A stretch of DNA of 32,373 nucleotides from an uncultured Lachnospiraceae bacterium (GTDB lineage: Bacteria > Bacillota > Clostridia > Lachnospirales > Lachnospiraceae): positions 1 through 32,373 of the forward strand of contig CAKRNW010000010.1 of NCBI GenBank assembly GCA_934371505.1, given 5' to 3'. Of the stretch, positions 8,288 to 16,686 are shown piece after piece. The translations under genes and the position numbers were made by a program. Each line of letters starts with the position of its first letter. The stretch's first letter is position 1. The notes below the pieces were generated by a model that was not told where the DNA came from, did no database searches, and saw only the letters and a list, made by a program, of their open reading frames with translations.

Positions 8288-11050
8288 ATGCAGCAGATTC
8301 TCTTTTATTTTCATGCATATCAGAGATATATCATTCTTATATTGTTTGTTCTTTACACGCTGGAGGCATGTATTCTATCGGGAAAACCGAGAGAAAAACG
8401 AAAATGGGGCTATGTCTGGCAGCTGCTGCTGATGGCATTGTTTCATTTTTCAGCCTTTCTGTCGCTGACATTGTCCAAGGGTGACTATGTCTATTTGTTT
8501 TACTTTGCAGTGCAGATTGTGGTTCTGACGGGAGCCATGGGGCTTTTTGCCATGTTGTATCCCAAGGGAAGCAGATTGCTTTTGTATAATATGTGCATGT
8601 TGTTGATCGTCAGCTTTACCATACTGGCAAGGTTGAACTTTAACCGGTCTGTTCATCAGTTTACAGTGGCTGCCGTGGCTATTTATGTTGGACTGTTTCT
8701 TCCCTGGCTCATGGGCAGATATGGACAGATTTTCAAGAAGTATCCCTGGATTTATGCCTGTATGGGAATCCTGCTTCTGAGTCTTGTGGCTTTCCTGGGA
8801 ACTGTGAGCAATGGGGCAAAGCTTTCCTTCACCTTGCTGGGAGTGACTTTTCAGCCCTCTGAACTGGTAAAACCATTGTTTGTGGTTTTCCTGGCAGCCG
8901 CCTTTGCAAAAGCGGCAAACTTTCAGCAGGTATGTATCACGGCGTCCCTGGCAGCCGTTCATGTACTACTTTTGGCTTTTTCCAGGGATTTAGGCAGCGC
9001 ATTGATTTTTTTTATGATTTATACTTTTATGGTAGTGCTTGCCACAGGAAAATGGATTTACCTGATCCTTGGGCTGGCAGGAGGAACAGGAGCATCCTTA
9101 GCAGCCTATGAGCTGTTTCGTCATGTCCAGGTGCGGGTGCAGGCCTGGAAGGATCCATGGAGTGTGATTGACGGTACCGGCTACCAGATTGCCCAGTCCC
9201 TGTTTGCCATCAGTAACGGAGGGTTTTTCGGAACCGGTTTAAACAAGGGAAATCCGGCTGCCATTCCTTATGTAACGACGGATTTCATTTTTTCTGCAAT
9301 TACAGAGGAATTTGGTTTACTCTTTGCTACATGTCTCCTGATCCTTTGCGTGGATAATTTTCTGATTATGATGAAGACTGCACTTCACCAGGAGGCTGGC
9401 TTTGAACGATATCTGGCGTTTGGATTGGGAGTCAGCTATCTGTTCCAGACCTTTCTCACCATCGGAGGAGGCACAAAGTGTATTCCTTTGACCGGTGTGA
9501 CATTGCCTCTTGTGAGCTATGGCGGAAGTTCTGTACTCACCACGATTTTATCCTTCTTTATGGTACAGGGAGTCTTAATCGGAACCGGAGGGCATGAAAA
9601 GAGTAAAGGCAGAAGGCCTCTTCTGGAAAAGAATGTGCAACAGAGAATTTTGCGGGTCAGCTATTTATCAGCGTTTGTCTTTTTGGGAATGATGGGATAT
9701 GTCACCTGGTATACGCAGCAGAACCGACAGAAATTCTTTGACAACAGTTACAATTCCAGGCAGCAGCTGTTAATACAGGAAAATACCAGAGGCTCTATTT
9801 ATGCTGCAGACGGGGCAATCCTTGCGGAGACTGTTACGGATAAAGAAGGAAAGGAAACCAGGGATTATCCCTATGGAAAGCTGTTTGCCCATGCAGTGGG
9901 ATATTCCACCAAGGGAAAGACCGGGCTGGAGGCTGCGGAGAATTATTATCTGATGCAGTCCTCCATTTCAGAGACGGAGAAATTATCGAACAGCCAGAGT
10001 GGAGATAAAAATCCTGGGGATAGTGTATATACAACCCTCCGCGTGGATCTGCAGCAGACTGCCTACGATGCTCTGGGAGTTTACAAAGGAGCGGTAGTTG
10101 TGACAGAAGTTTCCACAGGAAAGGTACTGGCCATGGTCTCCAAACCGGATTTTGATCCCAACGAGATTGATCGTATCTGGGACAAAATTACAGAGGATGA
10201 GAATAACAGTGTGCTGGTAAATCGAGTGACGAACGGAAAGTATCCTCCCGGTTCTACCTTTAAGATTCTGACAGCTCTGGAATATATCCGGGAGTATCCG
10301 CAGAATCTGAACCGCTATGAGTTTCAGTGTACAGGCAGCTATACTTATGAGGGCAACACCATCAACTGTTATCATCATATCAAGCATGGTACGGTGGATT
10401 TTACCACCTCCTTTGCAAAATCCTGTAATTCCTCCTTTGCCAATATCGGAATGCGTCTGGACAGGGAGAAGTTTGAGAAGACTCTGCAGGAACTTTATTT
10501 TAATGAAAAACTTCCTTCTCAGATGGCAATAGGGATTAGTACGACAGGTTTTCATGGAAAAACGGGGGATTATGAGACGATGCAGACTGTGATCGGTCAG
10601 GGAAGCACACTGATGACACCGATGCATTTGAATATGATCACGGCGGCGATTGCAAATAAAGGTGTGATGATGCAGCCTTATCTGACGGATTGTGTGAAGC
10701 GTGCAGACGGACAGACTGTGAAGCAGAATAAACCAAAGGTTGGGGAGAAACAGCTGATATCCGGAGAAGAAGCCGCAGAATTGACACGCCTGATGACACG
10801 GGTGGTAGAGGAAGGAACGGCAACACGTCTTTCCGGACTTTCCTATACCGTTGCCGGTAAGACCGGATCGGCTGAATATAACGATATTAAGGGAGAATCC
10901 CATGCATGGTTTACGGGGTTTGCCCCTGTAGAAAATCCGGAAATTGCAGTGACGATCATTCTGGAGGGAGCCGGAAGCGGCGGCGACCATGCGGTACCCA
11001 TTGCGAAACGGATTCTGGATTGTTACTTTGGAATAAAGCAGCCCTTGTAA
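8288..11050 (+). CDS. SEDS glycosyltransferase - class B penicillin-binding protein fusion (RodA/FtsW-PbpA type)
   Basis: One 920-aa chain holds both halves of a peptidoglycan synthase. Residues 1 to about 435 are a SEDS (FtsW/RodA/SpoVE) membrane domain with around ten segments. It has FQPSELVKP (188-196), SRDLGSALIFF, and PYVTTDFIFSAITEEFG with D332 at the position of the essential SEDS aspartate. After a cytoplasmic linker, a further membrane helix (about 457-475) leads into a class B transpeptidase. The active-site serine is in PPGSTFK (S656, K659), followed by SCN (712-714) and KTGS (858-861). The pedestal between helix and transpeptidase is short, like that of PbpA-type enzymes. Most bacteria encode these as two adjacent genes. 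No frameshift or internal restart is seen. The weak ribosome site (GAGG, 13 nt upstream) suggests coupling to the U32 gene. Confidence 0.95.
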   Translation: MQQILFYFHAYQRYIILILFVLYTLEACILSGKPREKRKWGYVWQLLLMALFHFSAFLSLTLSKGDYVYLFYFAVQIVVLTGAMGLFAMLYPKGSRLLLYNMCMLLIVSFTILARLNFNRSVHQFTVAAVAIYVGLFLPWLMGRYGQIFKKYPWIYACMGILLLSLVAFLGTVSNGAKLSFTLLGVTFQPSELVKPLFVVFLAAAFAKAANFQQVCITASLAAVHVLLLAFSRDLGSALIFFMIYTFMVVLATGKWIYLILGLAGGTGASLAAYELFRHVQVRVQAWKDPWSVIDGTGYQIAQSLFAISNGGFFGTGLNKGNPAAIPYVTTDFIFSAITEEFGLLFATCLLILCVDNFLIMMKTALHQEAGFERYLAFGLGVSYLFQTFLTIGGGTKCIPLTGVTLPLVSYGGSSVLTTILSFFMVQGVLIGTGGHEKSKGRRPLLEKNVQQRILRVSYLSAFVFLGMMGYVTWYTQQNRQKFFDNSYNSRQQLLIQENTRGSIYAADGAILAETVTDKEGKETRDYPYGKLFAHAVGYSTKGKTGLEAAENYYLMQSSISETEKLSNSQSGDKNPGDSVYTTLRVDLQQTAYDALGVYKGAVVVTEVSTGKVLAMVSKPDFDPNEIDRIWDKITEDENNSVLVNRVTNGKYPPGSTFKILTALEYIREYPQNLNRYEFQCTGSYTYEGNTINCYHHIKHGTVDFTTSFAKSCNSSFANIGMRLDREKFEKTLQELYFNEKLPSQMAIGISTTGFHGKTGDYETMQTVIGQGSTLMTPMHLNMITAAIANKGVMMQPYLTDCVKRADGQTVKQNKPKVGEKQLISGEEAAELTRLMTRVVEEGTATRLSGLSYTVAGKTGSAEYNDIKGESHAWFTGFAPVENPEIAVTIILEGAGSGGDHAVPIAKRILDCYFGIKQPL

Positions 11051-11057
11051 CTTAACC

Positions 11058-11086
11058 TTGCAATTATTGTGCCAATCCTTTATACT
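11058..11086 (+). promoter_or_regulatory. sigma-A promoter for the nudix-gerW unit
   Basis: TTGCAA at 11058-11063 and TATACT at 11081-11086 with an optimal 17-bp spacer, right after the SEDS-PBP stop codon. It is the best candidate to drive the NUDIX gene and the closely spaced genes to 14011. Confidence 0.7.
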
Positions 11087-11129
11087 GATAGACAAGTCAT
11101 GATGACACACTAGTACAGGAGGTCTTGCA

Positions 11130-11582
11130 ATGATAGAGGCGACAAGCTGTGGCGGTGTGGTTATTTTCAGAGGGAAAATCCTGCTTTTGTATAAAAATTA
11201 CAAGAATAAGTATGAAGGCTGGGTATTGCCCAAGGGTACTGTAGAAGAGGGCGAAGAATATCCGCAGACCGCACTTCGTGAAGTGCTGGAGGAAACGGGC
11301 GCGAGAGCAACCATTGTAAAATATGTCGGAAAAAGTGAATATTCTTTCAGTGTGCCGGAAGATACCGTGGAGAAGGATGTACACTGGTATCTGATGATGG
11401 CAGACAGTTACTATAGTAAACCACAGCGCGAAGAATTCTTTGTTGATTCCGGATTTTATAAGTATCATGAGGCATATCATCTGCTGAAGTTCTCCAATGA
11501 GAAGCAGATTTTGGAGAAGGCCTACAATGAATATCTGGAACTAAAAAAAGCCAACAGATGGGGAATTCACAGAAACGATTAA
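11130..11582 (+). CDS. NUDIX hydrolase
   Basis: A 150-aa single-domain NUDIX protein. The Nudix box GX5EX7REUXEEXGU is complete from G36 to A58, with E42, R50-E51 and E54-E55 in place. These enzymes hydrolyse nucleoside diphosphates linked to another group; the N-terminal SCGGVVIFRGKILLLYKNYKNKYEGWVLPKG is like Ap4A/ADP-ribose-type members, but the substrate cannot be decided. Length is normal. The start at ATG 11130 follows AGGAGG. It is first in its transcription unit, and a GC-rich hairpin follows the stop. Confidence 0.93.
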   Translation: MIEATSCGGVVIFRGKILLLYKNYKNKYEGWVLPKGTVEEGEEYPQTALREVLEETGARATIVKYVGKSEYSFSVPEDTVEKDVHWYLMMADSYYSKPQREEFFVDSGFYKYHEAYHLLKFSNEKQILEKAYNEYLELKKANRWGIHRND

Positions 11583-11584
11583 AA

Positions 11585-11619
11585 TCGGGGCGGCTGCAGA
11601 GCATTTGCAGCCGCCTCGA
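11585..11619 (+). repeat. GC-rich inverted repeat without U-tract
   Basis: Arms 11585-11598 and 11606-11619 (core GGCGGCTGCA/TGCAGCCGCC) pair over 14 positions with one G-T pair and a 7-nt loop. No T-run follows, so it does not fit a classical intrinsic terminator. It may protect the 3' end of the NUDIX message or reduce expression of downstream genes. Confidence 0.6.
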
Positions 11620-11637
11620 ACGTTAAGGACAGGATGT

Positions 11638-11961
11638 ATGAGGTTTTATAAAAATCTTTATGTGGGAGAATCTGTCAGGAACCCCCGAAAAATAAAAAGA
11701 AAACTGAATACAAATGCGGGTCTGGTGGGGATCTATGTGATTACGTTGTGTAACGGACCGGATCAATTGGAAATTTATTCCTCCACGGTATTGATGCAGC
11801 CCTTTTACAGGCATACTCCCTTATATGTAATTGGAATTGCCGGCTCTTACGAGGAAGCCGTTGGAATTGTAAAAAAGATTGCAGAGCAGTCCTACCTGCA
11901 GAATGGGGACTGTGACCTGAAAAAATATTTGTTGGATGAGGATAGACTGCATGCTGAGTAG
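11638..11961 (+). CDS. conserved hypothetical protein
   Basis: A 107-aa soluble protein that I do not recognise. It begins MRFYKNLYVGESVRNPRKIK, is basic at the N-terminus, and has an alpha/beta character with a stretch LVGIYVITLCNGPDQLEIYSS. The start at ATG 11638 follows AAGGACAGGA; an in-frame ATG at 11605 lies inside the inverted repeat and has no ribosome site. Its 3' end overlaps the DUF2953 gene by 11 nt, and it is likely co-transcribed with that sporulation-associated pair. Confidence 0.75.
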   Translation: MRFYKNLYVGESVRNPRKIKRKLNTNAGLVGIYVITLCNGPDQLEIYSSTVLMQPFYRHTPLYVIGIAGSYEEAVGIVKKIAEQSYLQNGDCDLKKYLLDEDRLHAE

Positions 11962-12862
11962 TGTGTTACATGTGCTTGCCATAATCGGCATTGTGCTGTT
12001 GTGTATCATTGCCTTTCTGCTCGTAGTCCTTCTGGCGGTGCTTTTTGTCCCCATAAGGTATCGGCTCTGTGTGGAGAAGGAAGATGGGTGGAAAAAGGAA
12101 AACATTCATATCCGGGCAGATATCAGCTGGCTGGCCGGAATCGTCCGTGTAAAGGCACGTTTTTTTGAACCGCAGATTTTCAAGGTTCAGGTGTTGTTTT
12201 TTACGGTATTTGATCGGTTTAAAGAAAAGAAAGAGAAGCGGCAAGCGAAAAAAGCTCCAAAGCGGCAGAAAACAGATTCCAAAACGCAAAAGCCCATAGT
12301 AAACGAAAAATCCAAGGCACAGAACAGAGCAGTGGAAAAGATGCCCCCGGAGGAAAAAACTCCGGTGCCGGCTGCAGAGAAGGAAGAAACGGCTGGAACA
12401 GAAGAGAACGGAAAGTTCCCGTCCTTACGGGAACGGCTGGAAAAGATACGCTACACAATCTCTTCAATCTATGATAAGATAAAAGCGGCAAAAGACACAG
12501 CCGGGTATTACAAAGAGCTGCTGCAAAGTGAAGAGTTCAAATCCTGTTTGGAGTTTGTGACCGGTCAGACCGGAAAACTTTTCCGTCACATATTACCGAA
12601 TCGGATCAAAGGATATCTGCTCTTTGGAACCGGACAGCCGGATCAGACAGGTTATATTCTGGGAATGATCAGTATAATCCGGGGAATCCGGGGATATGAT
12701 AAGTTCAACGTTGAGGCAGACTTTGAACGGCAGATCGTAGAAGGAAAAATACAATGCAGAGGGCACATCCTTCTGGCAACGGTAGGCATCCTTGCGCTGC
12801 AGATCTATCAAAAGAAAGAATTAAAGGAACTCATCAGCAAATGGAAACGGGAGGAAGAATGA
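11951..12862 (+). CDS. DUF2953 domain-containing protein (YtfI-like)
   Basis: A 303-aa protein with an N-terminal membrane helix (about residues 4-31), the conserved FVPIRYRL just after it, and a basic, Lys/Glu-rich low-complexity middle (about 95-160). The C-terminal domain is GYLLFGTGQPDQTGYILGMIS followed by the DUF2953 core. In Bacillus, ytfI of this family sits directly before gerW (ytfJ), as here. The start is ATG 11951 because GAGGA lies eight bases before it. Its stop overlaps the next gene's start. Probably membrane-bound and sporulation-linked, with no known activity. Confidence 0.85.
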   Translation: MLSSVLHVLAIIGIVLLCIIAFLLVVLLAVLFVPIRYRLCVEKEDGWKKENIHIRADISWLAGIVRVKARFFEPQIFKVQVLFFTVFDRFKEKKEKRQAKKAPKRQKTDSKTQKPIVNEKSKAQNRAVEKMPPEEKTPVPAAEKEETAGTEENGKFPSLRERLEKIRYTISSIYDKIKAAKDTAGYYKELLQSEEFKSCLEFVTGQTGKLFRHILPNRIKGYLLFGTGQPDQTGYILGMISIIRGIRGYDKFNVEADFERQIVEGKIQCRGHILLATVGILALQIYQKKELKELISKWKREEE

Positions 12863-13257
12863 TGGCAGACAATAATATGAATAGCATTGTAGAATCTTTA
12901 TTAAAAGGAATGAATTCGGTTCTGACGACCAAAACCGTGGTAGGAGAGGCTACTACCGTGGGAGATACTATTATTCTTCCCCTGGTGGATGTAACCTTTG
13001 GTGTAGGAGCAGGTGCGTCTGCCGGAGAAAAGAAAAATGGTGGCGGTGGCGGCCTGGGCGGAAAGATGACACCCAGTGCAGTGCTTGTTATTAAAAACGG
13101 ATCCACCAAACTGGTTAATGTCCGTAATCAGGATGCGATGACCAAGGTACTTGACATGATCCCAGATATTGTGGATAAGTTTACTACCAAAAAGGATGAG
13201 ATGATCCCGGATGACAAAGCGGTAGATATTGCTTTTCCTGAGGAAGAAAACCAGTAA
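12862..13257 (+). CDS. gerW: GerW family sporulation protein (YtfJ)
   Basis: A 131-aa GerW/YtfJ protein. Family hallmarks are seen: an N-terminal helix NSIVESLLKGMNSVLTTKTVVGE, then VGDTIILPLVDVTFGVGAGA, a Gly-rich loop with five consecutive Gly, and MTPSAVLVIKNGSTKLV. In Bacillus subtilis the homologue is needed for spore germination with certain germinants. The start is ATG 12862 (or 12859); both follow GGGAGGA and overlap the DUF2953 stop, so translation is probably coupled. No membrane segment. Confidence 0.93.
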   Translation: MADNNMNSIVESLLKGMNSVLTTKTVVGEATTVGDTIILPLVDVTFGVGAGASAGEKKNGGGGGLGGKMTPSAVLVIKNGSTKLVNVRNQDAMTKVLDMIPDIVDKFTTKKDEMIPDDKAVDIAFPEEENQ

Positions 13258-13312
13258 CCAGAAAGAAAATCAGGCATAAGCTATTTATAAGAATGAGTAT
13301 GGTGGTGACATC

Positions 13313-13453
13313 ATGAAGAGGATGGGTGGTTTTATCTGTTTTTGGATTGCCATAGGGATTTTCGTGATGCTGCTGGTATCCGATGTGATCATCGGACTGA
13401 TTCTCATTTTTATATTGCTTCTGCTTTGGTATAATTTGTGTTTTTGTAAGTAA
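13313..13453 (+). CDS. small hydrophobic membrane protein
   Basis: A 46-aa frame, MKRMGGFICFWIAIGIFVMLL and onward, ending in NLCFCK. After a short basic N-terminus it is almost wholly hydrophobic, with one or two membrane helices, an Asp at the break (VSDVII), and cysteines near each end. GGTGGTGAC precedes the ATG at ribosome-site distance. It fills the gap between gerW and the J-domain gene in the same direction. It looks like a real gene, since Lys/Arg at the start and a tidy stop context frame a clean hydrophobic core. Function unknown. Confidence 0.65.
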   Translation: MKRMGGFICFWIAIGIFVMLLVSDVIIGLILIFILLLLWYNLCFCK

Positions 13454-13465
13454 TGCGGGGCGAAA

Positions 13466-14011
13466 ATGAACAGAGAGGAAATCACTTTCCATGGGGTGGA
13501 GAGTTATACCAGCTATGAGAAAATGGAAGAACTCAAGGCGTGGCTTTTCAAGGAAAATGTGCGGGTGGAGGCGCTGAGACAGGAACTGGAAGAACGAACC
13601 ACCAGAATTGAGGAGAAGGAAACAGATCTCAATATCATGCACCAGCGTCTAATGATGGAACGGAAACGCCTAAAAGAGGACAACCTGTTTTTTGAAAAAA
13701 AGTTAGCTATCTTACAGGATGGTTTTCGGCAGCTGGATATGGATAAACGTAAATTTGAAAAAGACAGACGATTATATGAAGAACGGGCGGAACAGAAACG
13801 GGCGCGGGAAGTGCATGGTCATGCATCAATACGGCTGGAGGGCGGTCTGTTCGGTGGAGTGAACAGTCTGCTTGCACTTAAGAAGAGATATAAGGATTTG
13901 ATGAAAATTTATCATCCCGATAATTTGTGCGGAGATCATGAGATGGTGAAACAGATCAATGCAGAATATGAGCGTTTGAGGGATGCGTATGAGTACAGCA
14001 ATATCATATGA
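13466..14011 (+). CDS. J-domain (DnaJ-like) coiled-coil protein
   Basis: A 181-aa protein with unusual architecture. A long charged coiled coil (about residues 18-115, with heptads such as EALRQELEERTTRIEEKETD) comes first, and a J-domain closes the C-terminus: LLALKKRYKDLMKIYHPDNL with the HPD motif at 150-152. J-domains stimulate Hsp70 (DnaK) ATPase. In canonical DnaJ the domain is N-terminal; here it would be tethered to a coiled-coil stalk. No zinc finger or client-binding domain is present. It starts 12 nt after the 46-aa gene and is the last gene of this unit. Confidence 0.85.
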   Translation: MNREEITFHGVESYTSYEKMEELKAWLFKENVRVEALRQELEERTTRIEEKETDLNIMHQRLMMERKRLKEDNLFFEKKLAILQDGFRQLDMDKRKFEKDRRLYEERAEQKRAREVHGHASIRLEGGLFGGVNSLLALKKRYKDLMKIYHPDNLCGDHEMVKQINAEYERLRDAYEYSNII

Positions 14012-14061
14012 GACAGAAGAGCAGCAAAAAGAACAAAGAGGCGCTTGGATTCCTAAGAAAC

Positions 14062-14090
14062 AAAAAAAGGACCCGATTTTCATCGAGTCC
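14062..14090 (-). terminator. intrinsic terminator of rpmB
   Basis: Read on the minus strand, GGACTCGAT/ATCGGGTCC forms a 9-bp stem (one G-U) with a GAAA tetraloop, followed by seven T. It lies 17 bases past the rpmB stop. On the plus strand TTTACCTTT follows, so it may also help end the J-domain transcript. Confidence 0.9.
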
Positions 14091-14106
14091 TTTACCTTTG
14101 AACTTA

Positions 14107-14292
14107 TTAAGCTCTCTCAACTAATCCGGATCTTAAGCAGCTGGAGCAAACGTGCATTCTCTTCGGAGTACCATTTACCTTGCATTTAACGCTTCTGATA
14201 TTGGAATTCCAGATTCTGTTAGATCTTCTATGAGAATGGCTCACGTTGTTACCAAAATGAACGCCCTTACCACAAATATCACATTTTGCCAT
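14107..14292 (-). CDS. rpmB: 50S ribosomal protein L28
   Basis: A 61-aa L28, beginning MAKCDICGKGVHFGNNVSHS. The zinc-type set C4-x2-C7 with C49-x2-C52 is intact, marking the C+ (zinc-binding) form. The start is three codons inside the longest frame because GGAGGTG lies ahead of this ATG. Divergence from the asp23-like/fakA genes is the standard Firmicutes order. It has its own promoter and terminator. Confidence 0.98.
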   Translation of the reverse strand: MAKCDICGKGVHFGNNVSHSHRRSNRIWNSNIRSVKCKVNGTPKRMHVCSSCLRSGLVERA

Positions 14293-14374
14293 TGTCTGCA
14301 CCTCCTTGGCGACGCAACCGCGTGTATACTGTTTTTCCTTTCATGACGGCATACTCTGCCGACACAACAGTAGT

Positions 14375-14403
14375 ATGATATCAGATATCTGCAGAGATTG
14401 CAA
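14375..14403 (-). promoter_or_regulatory. sigma-A promoter for rpmB
   Basis: On the minus strand TTGCAA (14398-14403) and TATCAT (14375-14380) are separated by 17 bp, giving a leader of roughly 75 nt before the rpmB ATG. The spacer holds the palindromic GATATCTGATATC. Confidence 0.6.
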
Positions 14404-14594
14404 GCACAAAATAGAAGTAAAAATAAATTTCTTATTTTTCGTATTCCCTTTTCTTGACGAACAGGGTATAATGAACGAGAATGATTACTGTTCAGCCCGT
14501 ACCTGTACACTTTGCTGCGGGTATGGAAGAATGTGATTCAAGTGTGCGCCGGTGGGCGCGGAAAGGTATGGTTAAGAATATGAAAGGTTCTTCA

Positions 14595-14939
14595 ATGAAT
14601 ACACATATGGGAAATATTGTAATCAACAATGAAGTGATCGCTCAGTATGCCGGAGCCGTTGCTATGGAATGCTTCGGGATTGTGGGCATGGCTGGTATCA
14701 ATGTGAAGGACGGTCTGGTGAAATTACTGAAGATGGACAGTATTACCAGAGGGATCAGCGTAACCCTTCATAACAACAAACTGATTTTGGACTTTCATGT
14801 CATTGTGGCATATGGAGTAAGTATTCTTGCTGTTTCGGAAAACCTGATCAGTAATGTACGTTATAAAGTAGAAGAATTCACCGGCATGGAGATTGAGAAA
14901 ATCAATATCTATGTGGAAGGTGTCAGAGTGATTGATTAA
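14595..14939 (+). CDS. Asp23/Gls24 family protein (YloU-like)
   Basis: A 114-aa Asp23/Gls24 (DUF322) protein. The family core is clear: GNIVINNEVIAQYAGAVAME, then CFGIVGMAG, then VIVAYGVSILAVSENLISNV, and the end GMEIEKINIYVEGVRVID. In Staphylococcus Asp23 is a membrane-associated stress protein; the YloU branch is found next to the DAK2 kinase gene, as here, and may act with it. ATG 14595 is chosen because AAAGG sits seven bases ahead; ATG 14580 is a second option with poorer spacing. A TATAAT at 14467-14472 may be the -10 box, but no good -35 was found. The stop abuts the next gene's ribosome site. Confidence 0.88.
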   Translation: MNTHMGNIVINNEVIAQYAGAVAMECFGIVGMAGINVKDGLVKLLKMDSITRGISVTLHNNKLILDFHVIVAYGVSILAVSENLISNVRYKVEEFTGMEIEKINIYVEGVRVID

Positions 14940-14952
14940 GGAGGATTTACCA

Positions 14953-16683
14953 GTGGATATCGTTACAACAATCGATGCTAAGATGCTGACCAAGATGTTC
15001 TTAGCCGGTGCGAAAAATCTGGAAGCAAAAAAGGAATGGATCAATGAGTTAAATGTGTTCCCGGTACCTGATGGAGATACCGGAACCAATATGACAATGA
15101 CCATCATGTCTGCAGCAAAAGAGGTTTCTTCTCTGGAGGCAATGGGTGACATTACGATGCAGACTCTCTGCAAAGCAATTTCTTCCGGCTCTCTGCGTGG
15201 AGCAAGAGGAAATTCCGGTGTTATCCTTTCCCAGTTATTCAGAGGATTTACAAAGGTGGCAGCTACAGAGGAAACTCTGGATGTGGCGAAACTTACCGAT
15301 GCAGTAGAGAAGGCTGTGGAGACCGCTTACAAGGCTGTTATGAAACCAAAAGAGGGAACCATCCTGACCGTGGCAAAGTATGGCGCCCTGAAGGCAAGGG
15401 AACTTGCAGATGCCGGTGAGACCAATGTTGCGGTATTTATTGATGAAGTGATCAAAGCCTCCGATGATGCGCTGGAGAAAACTCCGGAGATGCTGCCGGT
15501 ATTGAAACAGGCGGGCGTGGTCGATTCCGGCGGACAGGGTCTGATGCAGGTGTTAAAAGGCGCTTTTGATGCATTCCAGGGCAAAGAGCTGGATCTCAGT
15601 ATTTCTGCATCTATCCCTACGGCTTCTGCACCTGCCATGAACTATGAGGCACAGGCAAATGTCGATATTAAATATGGCTACTGTACCGAATTTATCATTT
15701 TATTGAATAAAACGTTCAATATTAAAACAGAGTTGGACTTCAAGGCTTATCTGGAGTCTATTGGTGATTCCATCGTGGTCGTAGCAGATGACGAGATCGT
15801 AAAGGTACATGTACATACCAACGATCCGGGACTGGCACTTCAGAAAGCTCTCCTTTACGGAGCTCTTTCCAATATGAAGATTGACAACATGCGTATGGAG
15901 CATCAGGAAAAACTGTTTAAGATGAACGGTGACAAGCCCCAGGAGGTTGAGACAAAGATCAGCGGTAATGCCACTGTGCAGACTGCATCCGATACACCGG
16001 AACCGGAGACTCCTGCGGAGAAGAAGGAAGTCGGATTTATTTCCGTATCCGTAGGTGACGGGATTAAAGAAATCTTTGAGCAGTTGGGTGTGGACTACAT
16101 CATTGAGGGTGGTCAGACCATGAATCCCAGTACAGCCGATATGCTGGATGCTATCGAGAAGGTAAATGCAGAGACGATCTACATTCTTCCAAATAATAAA
16201 AATATTATCCTGGCTGCAAATCAGGCACAGTCGCTGGTAGAGGACAAGAGAATTGTGGTGATCCCTACCAAGACGGTTCCCCAGGGAATCACAGCAGTGA
16301 TCAATTATGTGCCGGATCTGTCTGTGGAGGAGAATATTTCCATTATGACAGAAGAAATCAGCCGTGTGAAGACCGGTCAGGTAACCTATGCGGTTCGGGA
16401 TACCACCATTGATGACAAAGTCATCAAACAGGGTGATTATATGGGAATCGGTGACAAGGGAATCCTTTCCGTAGGAAGAGATTTGGATGCCATTACCAGA
16501 GCCATGGTGGATGAAATGATGGATGATGAAGCAGAACTGGTGAGCATTTATTATGGTTCCGAAATTGACGAGAAAGATGCGGAGATACTGACAGCAGAAC
16601 TTTCCGAGAAATATCCGGACTGTGATGTGGAATTGCAGTACGGCGGACAGCCTATTTATTACTATATTATTTCTGTGGAATAA
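14953..16683 (+). CDS. fakA: DAK2 domain-containing protein, FakA-like fatty acid kinase (YloV)
   Basis: A 576-aa homologue of FakA. The N-terminal DAK2/DhaL nucleotide-binding domain includes NVFPVPDGDTGTNM with metal-binding D40 and D42, and SLRGARGNSGVILSQ. The middle and C-terminal FakA domain includes VHVHTNDPG and ends near YYGSEIDEKDAEILTAEL. FakA phosphorylates exogenous fatty acids presented by FakB for phospholipid synthesis. The start is GTG 14953, eight bases after AAGGAGG; the in-frame TTG at 14932 lies in the previous gene. A Pro/Glu/Thr-rich linker is visible around residue 345. A DegV/FakB-like gene lies just beyond recG, which supports the assignment. Confidence 0.92.
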   Translation: MDIVTTIDAKMLTKMFLAGAKNLEAKKEWINELNVFPVPDGDTGTNMTMTIMSAAKEVSSLEAMGDITMQTLCKAISSGSLRGARGNSGVILSQLFRGFTKVAATEETLDVAKLTDAVEKAVETAYKAVMKPKEGTILTVAKYGALKARELADAGETNVAVFIDEVIKASDDALEKTPEMLPVLKQAGVVDSGGQGLMQVLKGAFDAFQGKELDLSISASIPTASAPAMNYEAQANVDIKYGYCTEFIILLNKTFNIKTELDFKAYLESIGDSIVVVADDEIVKVHVHTNDPGLALQKALLYGALSNMKIDNMRMEHQEKLFKMNGDKPQEVETKISGNATVQTASDTPEPETPAEKKEVGFISVSVGDGIKEIFEQLGVDYIIEGGQTMNPSTADMLDAIEKVNAETIYILPNNKNIILAANQAQSLVEDKRIVVIPTKTVPQGITAVINYVPDLSVEENISIMTEEISRVKTGQVTYAVRDTTIDDKVIKQGDYMGIGDKGILSVGRDLDAITRAMVDEMMDDEAELVSIYYGSEIDEKDAEILTAELSEKYPDCDVELQYGGQPIYYYIISVE

Positions 16684-16686
16684 TAC

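Noticed and set aside
9983..11110. Long 375-codon open frame on the minus strand
   Set aside because: Antisense to the transpeptidase half of the SEDS-PBP fusion, which has full motifs; the translation is His/Cys-rich without domains and has no ribosome site.
14454..14472. TTGACG and TATAAT as a promoter for the asp23-like gene
   Set aside because: Only 7 bp separate them, far too short for sigma-A; TATAAT alone may still be a -10 box, but no proper -35 was found.
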